From Mycolicibacterium sp. GF69 (GTDB taxonomy: Bacteria; Actinomycetota; Actinomycetes; Mycobacteriales; Mycobacteriaceae), in the NCBI RefSeq assembly GCF_003284965.1, contig NZ_QMEW01000009.1, positions 86,929 to 150,928 on the forward strand: a stretch of 64,000 bases of DNA. The letters are read 5' to 3'. A model generated the notes under the pieces. That model was not told the DNA's origin. It worked only from the letters and a program-made list of their open reading frames with translations, and searched no databases. Numbering within the stretch: position 1 is the first letter of the stretch; each line of letters starts with the position of its first letter. The translations under genes were made by a program, and so were the position numbers. Of the stretch, positions 9,763 to 17,688 are shown piece after piece.

Positions 9763-10391
9763 CAGGCGCATACGACGTGCTGGCGCGAATCCGGGCCACT
9801 CGCAGCGCTCCCCAGCCGGCAGGCGAGCGCTGTGAAATGTGCTCGGAGCAGATCGCCGACGAGCACCAGCACGTCGTGAACGTCGAGGGTCGACAGCTGA
9901 TGTGCGTATGCCGCGGCTGCTACTTGCTCTTCACCGACACCAACGCCGAACTACGCTTCCGCGCGGTACCCGACCGCTACCTGTCCTTACCGGAATTCGC
10001 GCTCGGCCGCCGGGAATGGCAGCTCCTTCAAATCCCGGTCGGGTTGGCGTTCTTCTTCCGCAACTCGGCGATGGACCGCACGGTGGCGTTCTATCCAGGT
10101 CCTGCTGGGGCGACGGAATCCGAACTGGATCTGTCCGCGTGGGAGGATATTCGGGCGGCCGATCCTCGGGTAGATCTGCTCGCCGACGACACCGAGGCGC
10201 TGATCGTGCGGGTGCCCGACGACGACACCCAAACGCCCGAATGTCATTTGGTGCCGATTGACGCCTGCTACGAGTTCGTCGGTCGGCTACGTACGCTATG
10301 GCACGGCTTCGACGGCGGCCAGGACGTGCGTGAATTCATCGACGAGTTTTTTGAACTCGTCGCCGCGCGCGGCAAGGTGGTGACGCCGTGA
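9759..10391 (+). CDS. DUF5947 family protein of the hydrogenase operon
   Basis: A 210-residue cytosolic protein of a family found beside actinobacterial hydrogenases, with no established function. The N-terminus carries a probable zinc-binding knuckle: C25/C28, H36/H38, then C49, C51 and C54 (CVCRGC). The remainder is an alpha/beta domain with the hydrophobic stretch IPVGLAFFFRNSAMDRTVAF and no catalytic motif that I recognise. It is coupled by ATGA overlap to the upstream Nfu/Rieske-like gene and by overlap to the downstream DUF6084 gene, so the proteins are made together and may form one complex. Confidence 0.82.
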   Translation: MTGAYDVLARIRATRSAPQPAGERCEMCSEQIADEHQHVVNVEGRQLMCVCRGCYLLFTDTNAELRFRAVPDRYLSLPEFALGRREWQLLQIPVGLAFFFRNSAMDRTVAFYPGPAGATESELDLSAWEDIRAADPRVDLLADDTEALIVRVPDDDTQTPECHLVPIDACYEFVGRLRTLWHGFDGGQDVREFIDEFFELVAARGKVVTP

Positions 10392-11032
10392 CCGAGGTGA
10401 CGTTCGCGGTGCTCGACGTGGCGCCCGAACCCTATGCGATGACACCAATACTGACGGCGCGGGTCGGTATCGCGGCCGACGGCGACGATCCCGTGCACGC
10501 CATCGCATTGCGGTGCCAGGTGCGCATCGAGCCCCTACGTCGCGGCTACACCGACGAAGAGGCGGCCGGACTGCTCGATCTGTTCGGCTCACGCGAACGC
10601 TGGAGCGCCACCCAACGCAACTTCCTCTGGCAGCACAGCAGCACGATGGTTCAGGGGTTCAGCGGGGCCACGCAAGTCGATCTCCCGCTCGAGTGCACCT
10701 ACGACTTCGAGGTGACGGCGGCCAAGTACTTCCATGCTCTCCGCGACGGGATGATCCCGCTGCAGTTCCTCTTCAGCGGAACCGTTTTCGCCAAGGGGGA
10801 GCGCAACCTCTCAGTGCATCAGGTGCCGTGGGACCGCGAAGACCATTACGACTTACCGGTATCGGCGTGGCGCGACCTCATGCAGATGCACTTTCCGAAT
10901 ACCGGCTGGTTGCGCTTGAACCGCGACACCCTCGACGCGCTGGCGCAATTTAAATCGGCCCGTGGGCTACTGGGTTTCGACGACGCCGTCACGTCGTTGT
11001 TGATCGCACATGCTGCACAGGAGGTGCGATGA
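10388..11032 (+). CDS. DUF6084 family protein of the hydrogenase operon
   Basis: A 214-residue protein starting at a GTG that overlaps the previous stop by 4 bp. I read it as a DUF6084 member, a hydrogenase-associated family of unknown function. Notable segments are GSRERWSATQRNFLWQHSS, FEVTAAKYFHALRDGMIPLQ and FLFSGTVFAKGERNLSVHQV. It has few cysteines, so metal binding is unlikely. There is no signal peptide or membrane segment. Its stop overlaps the next start by ATGA. A structural or chaperone role in hydrogenase assembly is an inference from context. Confidence 0.8.
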   Translation: MTEVTFAVLDVAPEPYAMTPILTARVGIAADGDDPVHAIALRCQVRIEPLRRGYTDEEAAGLLDLFGSRERWSATQRNFLWQHSSTMVQGFSGATQVDLPLECTYDFEVTAAKYFHALRDGMIPLQFLFSGTVFAKGERNLSVHQVPWDREDHYDLPVSAWRDLMQMHFPNTGWLRLNRDTLDALAQFKSARGLLGFDDAVTSLLIAHAAQEVR

Positions 11033-12366
11033 CCGCCGACTGGGATCACGCGCGCGCCGTCGCCGATGCGGTGCTCTATGAGGGGTACCTCCTCTACCCC
11101 TACCGCGCCAGTTCGAGTAAGAACCAGTCGCGTTGGCAGTTCGGCGTCCTGGGCCCTCCCGGTGCGGCCGAGGCCGCGATCGGCGAGGAGTCCTCGCTCT
11201 CGGCGCAGGTGCTGGTGGCCTCCCACGGCATCCCGATGCTGACCGGTGTGGTCCGGTTCCTCCAGTTGCAGCACCGCAGCGTCGAACGCGCCCTCGGTGA
11301 CGGCCGTTTCGAACCGGTCGGTGAACTGGTATCGGGTTCGAGCGCCTGGGTCAGCTGGGACGAGGCCGTCGAGTGCGAGATCGCCATCGATCCGTTCCCG
11401 GTCATGAGCCTGCCTCGCACGCTTGACATCTCGGTGCCGGCGGCGGCGGAGGTGGAGGCCGTAACCGGCGGGAGGCTGGTGCGTAGTCGCCGCCAGTTGT
11501 GCGGTCAGCTGGCAATCTCGGTCGAGGACGACGGTGAACTCCTGCGGGTCGCGTTCGATGTGCGCAACACCGCGGCGCCCGCCGGTGACAAAGACGAGGC
11601 GATCGCCGTGTCGATGATCGGCACCCATCTCTTGCTGGAAGTTGCCGACGGCGAATTCGTCTCATTGCTGGAACCACCTGATTCGGCCGCCGACGCGGTG
11701 GCGCGGTGTCGCCAGCACCGCTGCTTTCCGGTACTCGCCGGCCCCTCACCGCATCACGATCTTGTGCTGGCGTCCCCGATCATCCTCTACGACCACCCAG
11801 AGATCGCCGAACAGAGCAATGGTGCGCTCTACGACTCGACCGAGATCGACGAGATCCTCACCCTGCGCGTCATGACGCTGACCGAGCACGAGAAGGCGCA
11901 GGCTCGCGCCACCGACCCACTCGCCGCGGCGATCATCGACCGCTGCGATGCGATGTCGCCGGAGGCGATGCTCGATCTGCACGGCGTACTGCGCAATCCG
12001 CATGTGCCGAGCCAGGAACCGGGATTGATACCGGAGATCCCCGCGGATGTGGGATGGTGGGATCCGCTGGCGGACAATGCCGTACGCCCGGATCTGGACG
12101 CTGTTCTGGTCAACGGCACCGCCGTCGCCCGCGGAAGCCGGGTCCGGTTGCGACCGTCCCGGCGGGCCGATGCACAGGACCTGTTCTACGCGGACAAGAT
12201 CGCCCGTGTCACGTCGGTGCACGAGGACGTCGACGGCGACCAGCACATCGGCGTGGTGATCGAGGACGATCCCGCCGCCGACATGCACGACTGGTACGGG
12301 CGCTACCTGTACTTCGCCCCAGATGAAGTTGAACCACTCACCGAAGGGAGTTCGAAATGGAGGTAG
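11029..12366 (+). CDS. Hydrogenase-operon protein of unknown function (445 aa)
   Basis: I do not recognise the family. The protein is acidic, soluble and of two-part appearance. Residues 1-300 are beta-rich and include the stretch YLLYPYRASSSKNQSRWQFG near the N-terminus. The last ~80 residues (from LVNGTAVARGSRVRLRPS) resemble a small SH3-like barrel ending in YGRYLYFAPDEVEPL. No catalytic or metal motif is obvious. The start overlaps DUF6084 by ATGA, and the 3' end overlaps the following 39-codon gene by 10 bp. Association with hydrogenase maturation or complex assembly is inferred from this tight coupling only. Confidence 0.8.
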   Translation: MTADWDHARAVADAVLYEGYLLYPYRASSSKNQSRWQFGVLGPPGAAEAAIGEESSLSAQVLVASHGIPMLTGVVRFLQLQHRSVERALGDGRFEPVGELVSGSSAWVSWDEAVECEIAIDPFPVMSLPRTLDISVPAAAEVEAVTGGRLVRSRRQLCGQLAISVEDDGELLRVAFDVRNTAAPAGDKDEAIAVSMIGTHLLLEVADGEFVSLLEPPDSAADAVARCRQHRCFPVLAGPSPHHDLVLASPIILYDHPEIAEQSNGALYDSTEIDEILTLRVMTLTEHEKAQARATDPLAAAIIDRCDAMSPEAMLDLHGVLRNPHVPSQEPGLIPEIPADVGWWDPLADNAVRPDLDAVLVNGTAVARGSRVRLRPSRRADAQDLFYADKIARVTSVHEDVDGDQHIGVVIEDDPAADMHDWYGRYLYFAPDEVEPLTEGSSKWR

Positions 12367-12476
12367 TGGGTTGGGTCGCCGTAGGCGTTGTCGCCTTGGT
12401 CGTTCTCGGGGGGGCCGCGCTGGGCGTTCGCTCGATCCCGGATGCCCGCAGGTACCTGAAGATCCGCAAGATGTGA
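12357..12476 (+). CDS. 39-residue single-pass membrane peptide (DUF6893-like)
   Basis: A short gene starting at an ATG inside the last codons of the preceding gene, with the ribosome site gaaggga a few bases upstream. The peptide starts MEVVGWVAVGVVALVVLGGA, which is one transmembrane helix, and ends with a basic tail (ARRYLKIRKM). This organisation resembles the small DUF6893 peptides, which I believe occur beside actinobacterial hydrogenases. It may anchor the otherwise soluble hydrogenase or an assembly factor to the membrane. No other membrane protein is encoded in the operon. Confidence 0.75.
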   Translation: MEVVGWVAVGVVALVVLGGAALGVRSIPDARRYLKIRKM

Positions 12477-12489
12477 GAACGGGAGTGAT

Positions 12490-12966
12490 ATCACGTCTCG
12501 AATTCTGGTAGCCGGAATCGGCAACATCTTCCTCGGCGACGACGGCTTCGGTTCCGAGGTGATCCGCCGTGTTTCCACCCTTCCGAATGTCGAGTCAGTC
12601 GACTACGGCATCAGAGGCATGCACCTGGCGTACGACCTGCTCGACGGGTGTGAGGCGCTGGTGCTCGTCGACGCGGTCCCCAGCCGGGGCGCCCCAGGCA
12701 CCCTTCATGTCTTCGAGGCCGACCATGAAAGTCTGACCGCCGCTTCGGGTCTGGATGCGCACGCGATGGATCCCGGTGCAGTGTTCGCCAGCCTGAACGC
12801 ACTGGGCGGCACTCCGCCGCACACGGTAATTGTCGGCTGCGAGGTCGACAGTGTCGAGGAGGGCATCGGGCTTTCGGACACCGTGGCCGCAGCCGTTCCC
12901 GAGGCGGTACAGGCCGTGCAGCGCGTGGTGGCCGCCCTGTTGGCGCGATCGCCGGCGGAGGGCTGA
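12490..12966 (+). CDS. Hydrogenase maturation endopeptidase (HyaD/HycI family, M52)
   Basis: Nickel-dependent protease that trims the C-terminus of the large subunit after Ni-Fe insertion. The N-terminal RILVAGIGNIFLGDDGFGSE contains the family GxGN...D motif, and the conserved stretches GMHLAYDLL and SGLDAHAMDP carry other expected metal-site residues. The frame has a stop at 12457-12459 and no ATG, GTG or TTG before the motif. The best start is an ATC at 12490 (giving ITSRILVAG, where relatives have MTSRILVAG-like starts), 4 bases after gggag. A GTG at 12559 would delete the catalytic N-terminus. Length from ATC is 158 residues. Confidence 0.85.
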   Translation: MTSRILVAGIGNIFLGDDGFGSEVIRRVSTLPNVESVDYGIRGMHLAYDLLDGCEALVLVDAVPSRGAPGTLHVFEADHESLTAASGLDAHAMDPGAVFASLNALGGTPPHTVIVGCEVDSVEEGIGLSDTVAAAVPEAVQAVQRVVAALLARSPAEG

Positions 12967-12970
12967 AACC

Positions 12971-13234
12971 ATGTGTCTTGGTATTCCCGGGCAGGTGGTT
13001 TCGATGCTGGAGGGCTACGGCGGTCAGCTGGCGCTGGTCGACGTCGCCGGCGAGCACCGCAAGATCAACGTCGGCATGCTGCCCGAGGAAACATTCGGTG
13101 CCGGCGACTGGGTGATCATTCACATGGGTTTCGTCGTGGAGAAGACGAACAAGGCCGGCGCCGACGCCGCAATGGCCGGGTTGGAATTGATGGGCAGGGG
13201 CCCCGGCATCGGGGGCATCGAGGACCCGCCATGA
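12971..13234 (+). CDS. hypC: Hydrogenase assembly chaperone HypC (first copy)
   Basis: Small chaperone that carries the Fe(CN)2CO unit with HypD and docks it on the large subunit. The start MCLGIPGQVV presents the essential Cys2, and GDWVIIHMGFVVEK contains the conserved histidine region. At 87 residues it is normal length with a glycine-rich tail (GRGPGIGGIEDPP). The open frame extends upstream without a start of better quality; the ATG at 12971 must be used to expose Cys2. Its stop overlaps the hypF start by ATGA. Confidence 0.96.
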   Translation: MCLGIPGQVVSMLEGYGGQLALVDVAGEHRKINVGMLPEETFGAGDWVIIHMGFVVEKTNKAGADAAMAGLELMGRGPGIGGIEDPP

Positions 13235-15546
13235 CCACGAGACACCGGCTGCGCGTATGCGTGCGCGGCGTGGTGCAGGGCGTGGGCTTCCGGCCGTTCG
13301 TCTATGCGGCCGCTTCTGCGCTGGGCTTGGCCGGCTGCGTGCGCAACGACAGTTCCGGCGCGGTCATCGAGGTCGAGGGGGACGCCGCCGACCTCGACGA
13401 ATTCCTGCGTCGACTGCGCGAGCATCCGCCCCCGTTGGCCGTCGTCGAATCCATGGACACGCAACGCGTTCCGGTGGTCGGCGGAACCGGCTTCGTCGTT
13501 GCCGATACCACGCGAACCGCTGGCGGACGCACGCTGACCTCGCCTGACGTCGCGATGTGCGCCGCCTGCGCCGCCGAGCAGCGCGACCCCGGTGACCGGC
13601 GCTACCGGCACGCGTTCGTCAACTGCACCAACTGCGGCCCGCGATTCACGATCATCGGCTCACTGCCGTATGACCGCCAGTCCACGACGATGGCACCCTT
13701 CCCGATGTGCGCCGACTGCGCGCGCGAATATCACGATCCCGCCGACCGGCGGTTCCACGCTCAGCCGGTCTGCTGCCCGAACTGCGGTCCGACGCTGACA
13801 TATCGCGATCGAATCGGCCGGACATCGGGCGGCGAATCCGCACTGCAAGCCGCACGACGGTTGTTGCGCGCCGGCGGCATTCTCGCCGTCAAGGGCATCG
13901 GCGGCTACCACCTCGCGTGCGACGCCGCCGATGAACGCGCCGTCACTGAAATGCGAGCGCGAAAGCGCCGTGGCGACAAGCCGTTCGCCGTGATGGCGGC
14001 CGATCTCGCGACCGCGCACGGCATCGTCGAGGTCGACGACGCGTCGGCGCGGCTGCTGTCGGGGCCGCAACGGCCGATCGTGTTGATGCCACGTCTTTCT
14101 GGTGCAGCGGTCGCCGCGGCGGTGGCGCCGCACAACCCGGACCTGGGCGTCATGCTCGCCTACGCGCCCCTGCACGCGCTGCTGTTCGGGCTGCCCGGCG
14201 ACGAGTTGGGGCCACGACTGTTGGTGATGACGTCGGGGAACCTGGCAGGTGAGCCGATCTGCTATACCGACGACGCTGCGCTCGAACGACTTTCGCATCT
14301 CGCCGACGGCTGGCTGATGCATGACCGGGAGATCCTGGTGGCGTGCGACGACTCAGTGATGCGGATGGTTTCCGTCGGCGGTGCCGACAATCGGGGCGAA
14401 GTCCACGAGTTACCGATTCGGCGCTCGCGTGGATACGCGCCGCTGCCGATTGCGTTGCCGGTGCCGGTGCCCCCGACCCTCGCGGTCGGCGCCGACCTGA
14501 AGAACACCATGGCGGTCGCGGATGGCAGGTACGCCTGGCTGAGCCAACACATAGGTGACATAGACGATCTGGCAACGCTTTGCGCGTTCGACTCGGCGCA
14601 GCAGCACCTGCAGGAGCTGACCTCGGTCGCAGCGGAGGTGCTCGTCGCCGACGCGCACCCCGTGTACCGGTCCACAGCGTGGGCGAACCGGAACGCCTCG
14701 GGGCGACCCGTGCGGACGGTGCAGCATCATCACGCACACATCGCGGCGGTGATGGCCGAGCACGGACTCGACGGATCCTGCCCGGTGCTCGGATTCGCCT
14801 TCGACGGCACGGGATACGGACCTGACGGTGCGGTGTGGGGCGGCGAGGTGTTGCTGGCCACCTACAAGGGTTTCCAACGGCTCGCTCAGCTGAAGTATGT
14901 GCCACTTGCGGGTGGCGACATCAGCGTCACACGCCCGTACCGGATGGCGCTGGCCCATCTGTGGGCCGCGGGGATCGATTGGATGCCCGACCTCCCGCCG
15001 GTGTCGGCGTGCCCACCCGCCGAACGGAAAGCACTCGCCCGCCAGCTCGAAACCGGCTTCGGCTGCGCTCCGACATCGAGCATGGGCCGGTTGTTCGACG
15101 CGGTATCGGCCCTTGCCGGCGTTCGGCAGGTGGTCGACTACGAAGCGCAGGCGGCCATCGAGTTAGAGGGTCTGTCCCGTGGCGTCGACTGCGGCGTCGA
15201 CACGTACGCGTTCGAGGTCTACCGCGACAACGCGACGACGATGATCGACCCCGCCCCGGTGCTCCGTGCGGTGGTCCACGACCGCCGCACGGGCGTGGCC
15301 GCACCTGTGATCGGGGCGAGATTCCACCGTGCGGTGGCCGATCTGATCCTTGATCTCGCCGACGCACACCGCGACGCGTCACAGACGGTCGCGCTGTCCG
15401 GTGGCGTCTTCCAGAACGCGCTGCTGCTCGAACTGACACTGACCGGGCTGCGGTCCAGAGGAATCGAGGCGATCACACATCGCACGGTGCCGCCCAACGA
15501 CGGCGGTATCGCATTGGGACAGCTGCTGGTGGGTAATTGCCTATGA
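13231..15546 (+). CDS. hypF: Carbamoyltransferase HypF
   Basis: HypF turns carbamoyl phosphate into a thiocarboxamide on the C-terminal Cys of HypE, the precursor of the cyanide ligands. Domains in order: acylphosphatase-like (VCVRGVVQGVGFRPFVY, from residue 8), zinc-finger pairs (CAAC, CTNC, CADC, CPNC; about 110-190), YrdC-like (GILAVKGIGGYHLACDA, about 213) and a Kae1-like carbamoyl-transfer domain with HHHAHIAAVMAEH and LSGGVFQNALL. The ATG at 13231 gives 771 residues, normal for the family. It overlaps hypC upstream and the following gene by a few bases. Confidence 0.97.
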   Translation: MTTRHRLRVCVRGVVQGVGFRPFVYAAASALGLAGCVRNDSSGAVIEVEGDAADLDEFLRRLREHPPPLAVVESMDTQRVPVVGGTGFVVADTTRTAGGRTLTSPDVAMCAACAAEQRDPGDRRYRHAFVNCTNCGPRFTIIGSLPYDRQSTTMAPFPMCADCAREYHDPADRRFHAQPVCCPNCGPTLTYRDRIGRTSGGESALQAARRLLRAGGILAVKGIGGYHLACDAADERAVTEMRARKRRGDKPFAVMAADLATAHGIVEVDDASARLLSGPQRPIVLMPRLSGAAVAAAVAPHNPDLGVMLAYAPLHALLFGLPGDELGPRLLVMTSGNLAGEPICYTDDAALERLSHLADGWLMHDREILVACDDSVMRMVSVGGADNRGEVHELPIRRSRGYAPLPIALPVPVPPTLAVGADLKNTMAVADGRYAWLSQHIGDIDDLATLCAFDSAQQHLQELTSVAAEVLVADAHPVYRSTAWANRNASGRPVRTVQHHHAHIAAVMAEHGLDGSCPVLGFAFDGTGYGPDGAVWGGEVLLATYKGFQRLAQLKYVPLAGGDISVTRPYRMALAHLWAAGIDWMPDLPPVSACPPAERKALARQLETGFGCAPTSSMGRLFDAVSALAGVRQVVDYEAQAAIELEGLSRGVDCGVDTYAFEVYRDNATTMIDPAPVLRAVVHDRRTGVAAPVIGARFHRAVADLILDLADAHRDASQTVALSGGVFQNALLLELTLTGLRSRGIEAITHRTVPPNDGGIALGQLLVGNCL

Positions 15547-16265
15547 ACGCCTTGACGAGCGGCCAGACACTTTTCGGTCGGTATGCCTATCCGCCGAACG
15601 AGCTCGGGTACTGCGGTCCGACGGACGGCGGCGGCACGTCCGGCCTCGCCTCGCATGCACGCGAATTCGACGGCGCGTGGCCGTATCTGGCGGCGATTGC
15701 CGATGCCGTCGGCGCCTCGGATCCGCTCCACGAGGACGTCGTCGCCAGCTACTGGATCGGCGGCCCGGCGCTGTCCAAGGTCGACCCCGCGCAGCTGCTC
15801 ACCCGGCTTCGCGCGGCGTTCAAAGGCCAGGTCACCGGTCTGCTCGACGCGGTGCCCGCCACCTCAGAAGTGCTGGCGCATCACAGCTTTCATGTCTTCG
15901 TCGTCTACCCCTGGGTGCGGTTCCTGGGCCGTGACGCGCCGACCGCGTTGCGCGTCATGCAGGACTGCCGTATCCGATGGGGAACGGTCGAATCGGTCGA
16001 CGGCGAGCACGCGGTGCTGTCGTCGCGGCCGCTGCGACTCGACGACGGCATGCTCGCCCTGGGCCCACCGGAAACCGAGACAGTCCGGTGGCGCAAGGGC
16101 GGCCTCTCGCTGGTACCCGCACCGACGACCGGTACGACGGTCTCCGCCCACTGGGACTGGATCTGCGGAACTCTCGCCGAAGCCGAATGCGATTCATTGG
16201 CAACGGCGACTCAGACCACGCTCGATCTGGTCAATTCATCTGTCGAACAGGGAGTTCGGTCATGA
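15543..16265 (+). CDS. DUF6390-like protein of the hydrogenase operon
   Basis: A 240-residue soluble protein, probably of the DUF6390 family, whose function is unknown. Near the N-terminus LFGRYAYPPNELGYCGPTDG is a distinctive conserved-looking stretch; SYWIGGPALSKVDPAQLLTRL and HHSFHVFVVYPWVRFLG follow. I use the ATG at 15543, which overlaps the hypF stop; a TTG two codons upstream is possible. The stop overlaps the next start by ATGA. The position between hypF and the SIS/HypC-like genes suggests a maturation role, which is an inference. Confidence 0.8.
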   Translation: MNALTSGQTLFGRYAYPPNELGYCGPTDGGGTSGLASHAREFDGAWPYLAAIADAVGASDPLHEDVVASYWIGGPALSKVDPAQLLTRLRAAFKGQVTGLLDAVPATSEVLAHHSFHVFVVYPWVRFLGRDAPTALRVMQDCRIRWGTVESVDGEHAVLSSRPLRLDDGMLALGPPETETVRWRKGGLSLVPAPTTGTTVSAHWDWICGTLAEAECDSLATATQTTLDLVNSSVEQGVRS

Positions 16266-17017
16266 CGGCTACTGCAACACCGGGTGGCGCCTACATCAAT
16301 GCGGAATTGTCCGCCGACCTCGCAGCGGCCGCCCTGGACATGGCCCGCCGCTTCCATGACGGGGCCACGCTGTGGGTCGTCTCCCCGCAGTGGGCGCCGC
16401 ACGCCCACCACGTCGCCGTCGAATTCGTCCACCCGGTCATCATGGGTAAACGCGCGCTGCCGTCGGTAGCGCTGGTCGAACCGGACCCGGTCGCGCAGGC
16501 GAGGGTCGCAAGCCGGCCGGGAGACCTGCTGATCGCCGTGGCGTCCGCGGACGAACCCGCGGTGATCGACGCGATGCGCCGCGCGCAGGCGTGGGGCGTC
16601 CACACCCTGTGGATCGGCTCGGGTCCACGCCCTGACGCGGGTGCGGCCAACCATATCCTCTGGATCGACTCCGACGATCCGATGGTGCCGGCCACCGGCA
16701 CCTTCGTGCTGATGTATCACCTGCTGTGGGAGCTCACCCACGTCTGTTTCGAGCATCCCGGCCTGCTGACGGCGGCCGGCGAATGCGCCGACGTGTGCAT
16801 CACGTGCAGTGACGAAGGCCGGATCGGTGAGGTGCTGCTCGAACCGGCCGACGCCGCGAGTCCGGCGTTGGTCCGTACCGCCAACGGCGAGGAATGGGTC
16901 GACGTCACGATGCTCGGCCCAGACTTTCTCCAAGTCGCCGCCAACGATCTGGTGCTCGTGCACGCCGGCGCGGCGATCACGCGCGTCGACGACATCGGTC
17001 AGGAGGTGAATCGATGA
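16262..17017 (+). CDS. SIS-like domain fused to a HypC-like domain
   Basis: A 251-residue protein. The N-terminal ~170 residues look like a SIS-type Rossmann domain (DLLIAVASADEPAVIDAMRR, GVHTLWIGSG). From CITCSDEGRIGEVLLEP onward the sequence follows the HypC/HupF barrel, ending NDLVLVHAGAAITRVDD, where the HypC histidine is kept. The cysteine that would match HypC Cys2 is internal, so it cannot act as a free N-terminal ligand. It overlaps its neighbours by ATGA on both sides. It may be a maturation carrier specialised for this hydrogenase, acting with the SIS protein encoded next. No reaction can be assigned. Confidence 0.82.
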   Translation: MTATATPGGAYINAELSADLAAAALDMARRFHDGATLWVVSPQWAPHAHHVAVEFVHPVIMGKRALPSVALVEPDPVAQARVASRPGDLLIAVASADEPAVIDAMRRAQAWGVHTLWIGSGPRPDAGAANHILWIDSDDPMVPATGTFVLMYHLLWELTHVCFEHPGLLTAAGECADVCITCSDEGRIGEVLLEPADAASPALVRTANGEEWVDVTMLGPDFLQVAANDLVLVHAGAAITRVDDIGQEVNR

Positions 17018-17688
17018 CCCAGCCGGAAAGCACCGGCTTCCTGTATCCGTTCATCGAGTCCGAGGAGACCGACGCGACGAGCCTGCTCGACGACTTGGCC
17101 TCATCGGCGCGGGACAAGGCCGCCGAAAGCGCCCGCCTGCAGGGGGAATCACTCGACGAGTACGGCGACGCGTTGGCAGCGGCCGGGTCTGAAATGGCCG
17201 AGCGGTTCCGCAGCGGCGGCCGGCTCTACACCTTCGGCAACGGCGGCAGTTCCACCGACGCGGCGACGCTGGCGTCGCTGTTCAGCCGGCCTGCGCGTGG
17301 GCGCCCGGTGGCGGCCTGGTCGTTGGCCGCCGACGAAGCGGTCGTCACCGCGTTGGGAAACGACGTCGGATTCGAGCTGATCTTCAAGCGCCAGATCATC
17401 GCCCACGCCCGCGACCGCGACGTCGCGATCGCACTCTCCACGTCGGGCAACTCGGAAGACCTGATGACCGCGATCACCGAGGCGAATGAGCGCGGTCTGC
17501 TGACCATCGGGTTCTCCGGTTACGACGGTGGCCGGATGGCCGTTGCCGAAGACCTCGACTTCTGCTTCACCGTGCACAGCCAGAGCATTCACCGCATCCA
17601 GGAAAGCCACGCCATGCTCGGCTACCGACTCTGGTCGGTGGCGCAAGAGCACATGGCCCGTCAACGCAACGGAGCCCACGCACTATGA
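17014..17688 (+). CDS. SIS-domain protein (GmhA-like) of the hydrogenase operon
   Basis: A 224-residue sugar-isomerase-fold protein related to phosphoheptose isomerase GmhA. The phosphosugar-binding elements are FGNGGSSTDAATLASLF, ALSTSGNSEDLMTAITEANE and LLTIGFSGYDGGRMA. Heptose is not expected in a mycobacterial envelope and no gmhB or hldE partner is present, so a hydrogenase-related role is more likely. An aggagg ribosome site precedes the ATG at 17014. Its stop overlaps the hypE start by ATGA. Confidence 0.85.
   Translation: MTQPESTGFLYPFIESEETDATSLLDDLASSARDKAAESARLQGESLDEYGDALAAAGSEMAERFRSGGRLYTFGNGGSSTDAATLASLFSRPARGRPVAAWSLAADEAVVTALGNDVGFELIFKRQIIAHARDRDVAIALSTSGNSEDLMTAITEANERGLLTIGFSGYDGGRMAVAEDLDFCFTVHSQSIHRIQESHAMLGYRLWSVAQEHMARQRNGAHAL

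Noticed and set aside
12559..12966. GTG at 12559 as the start of the maturation endopeptidase
   Set aside because: It would delete the conserved GIGN...D segment that the family needs for nickel recognition.
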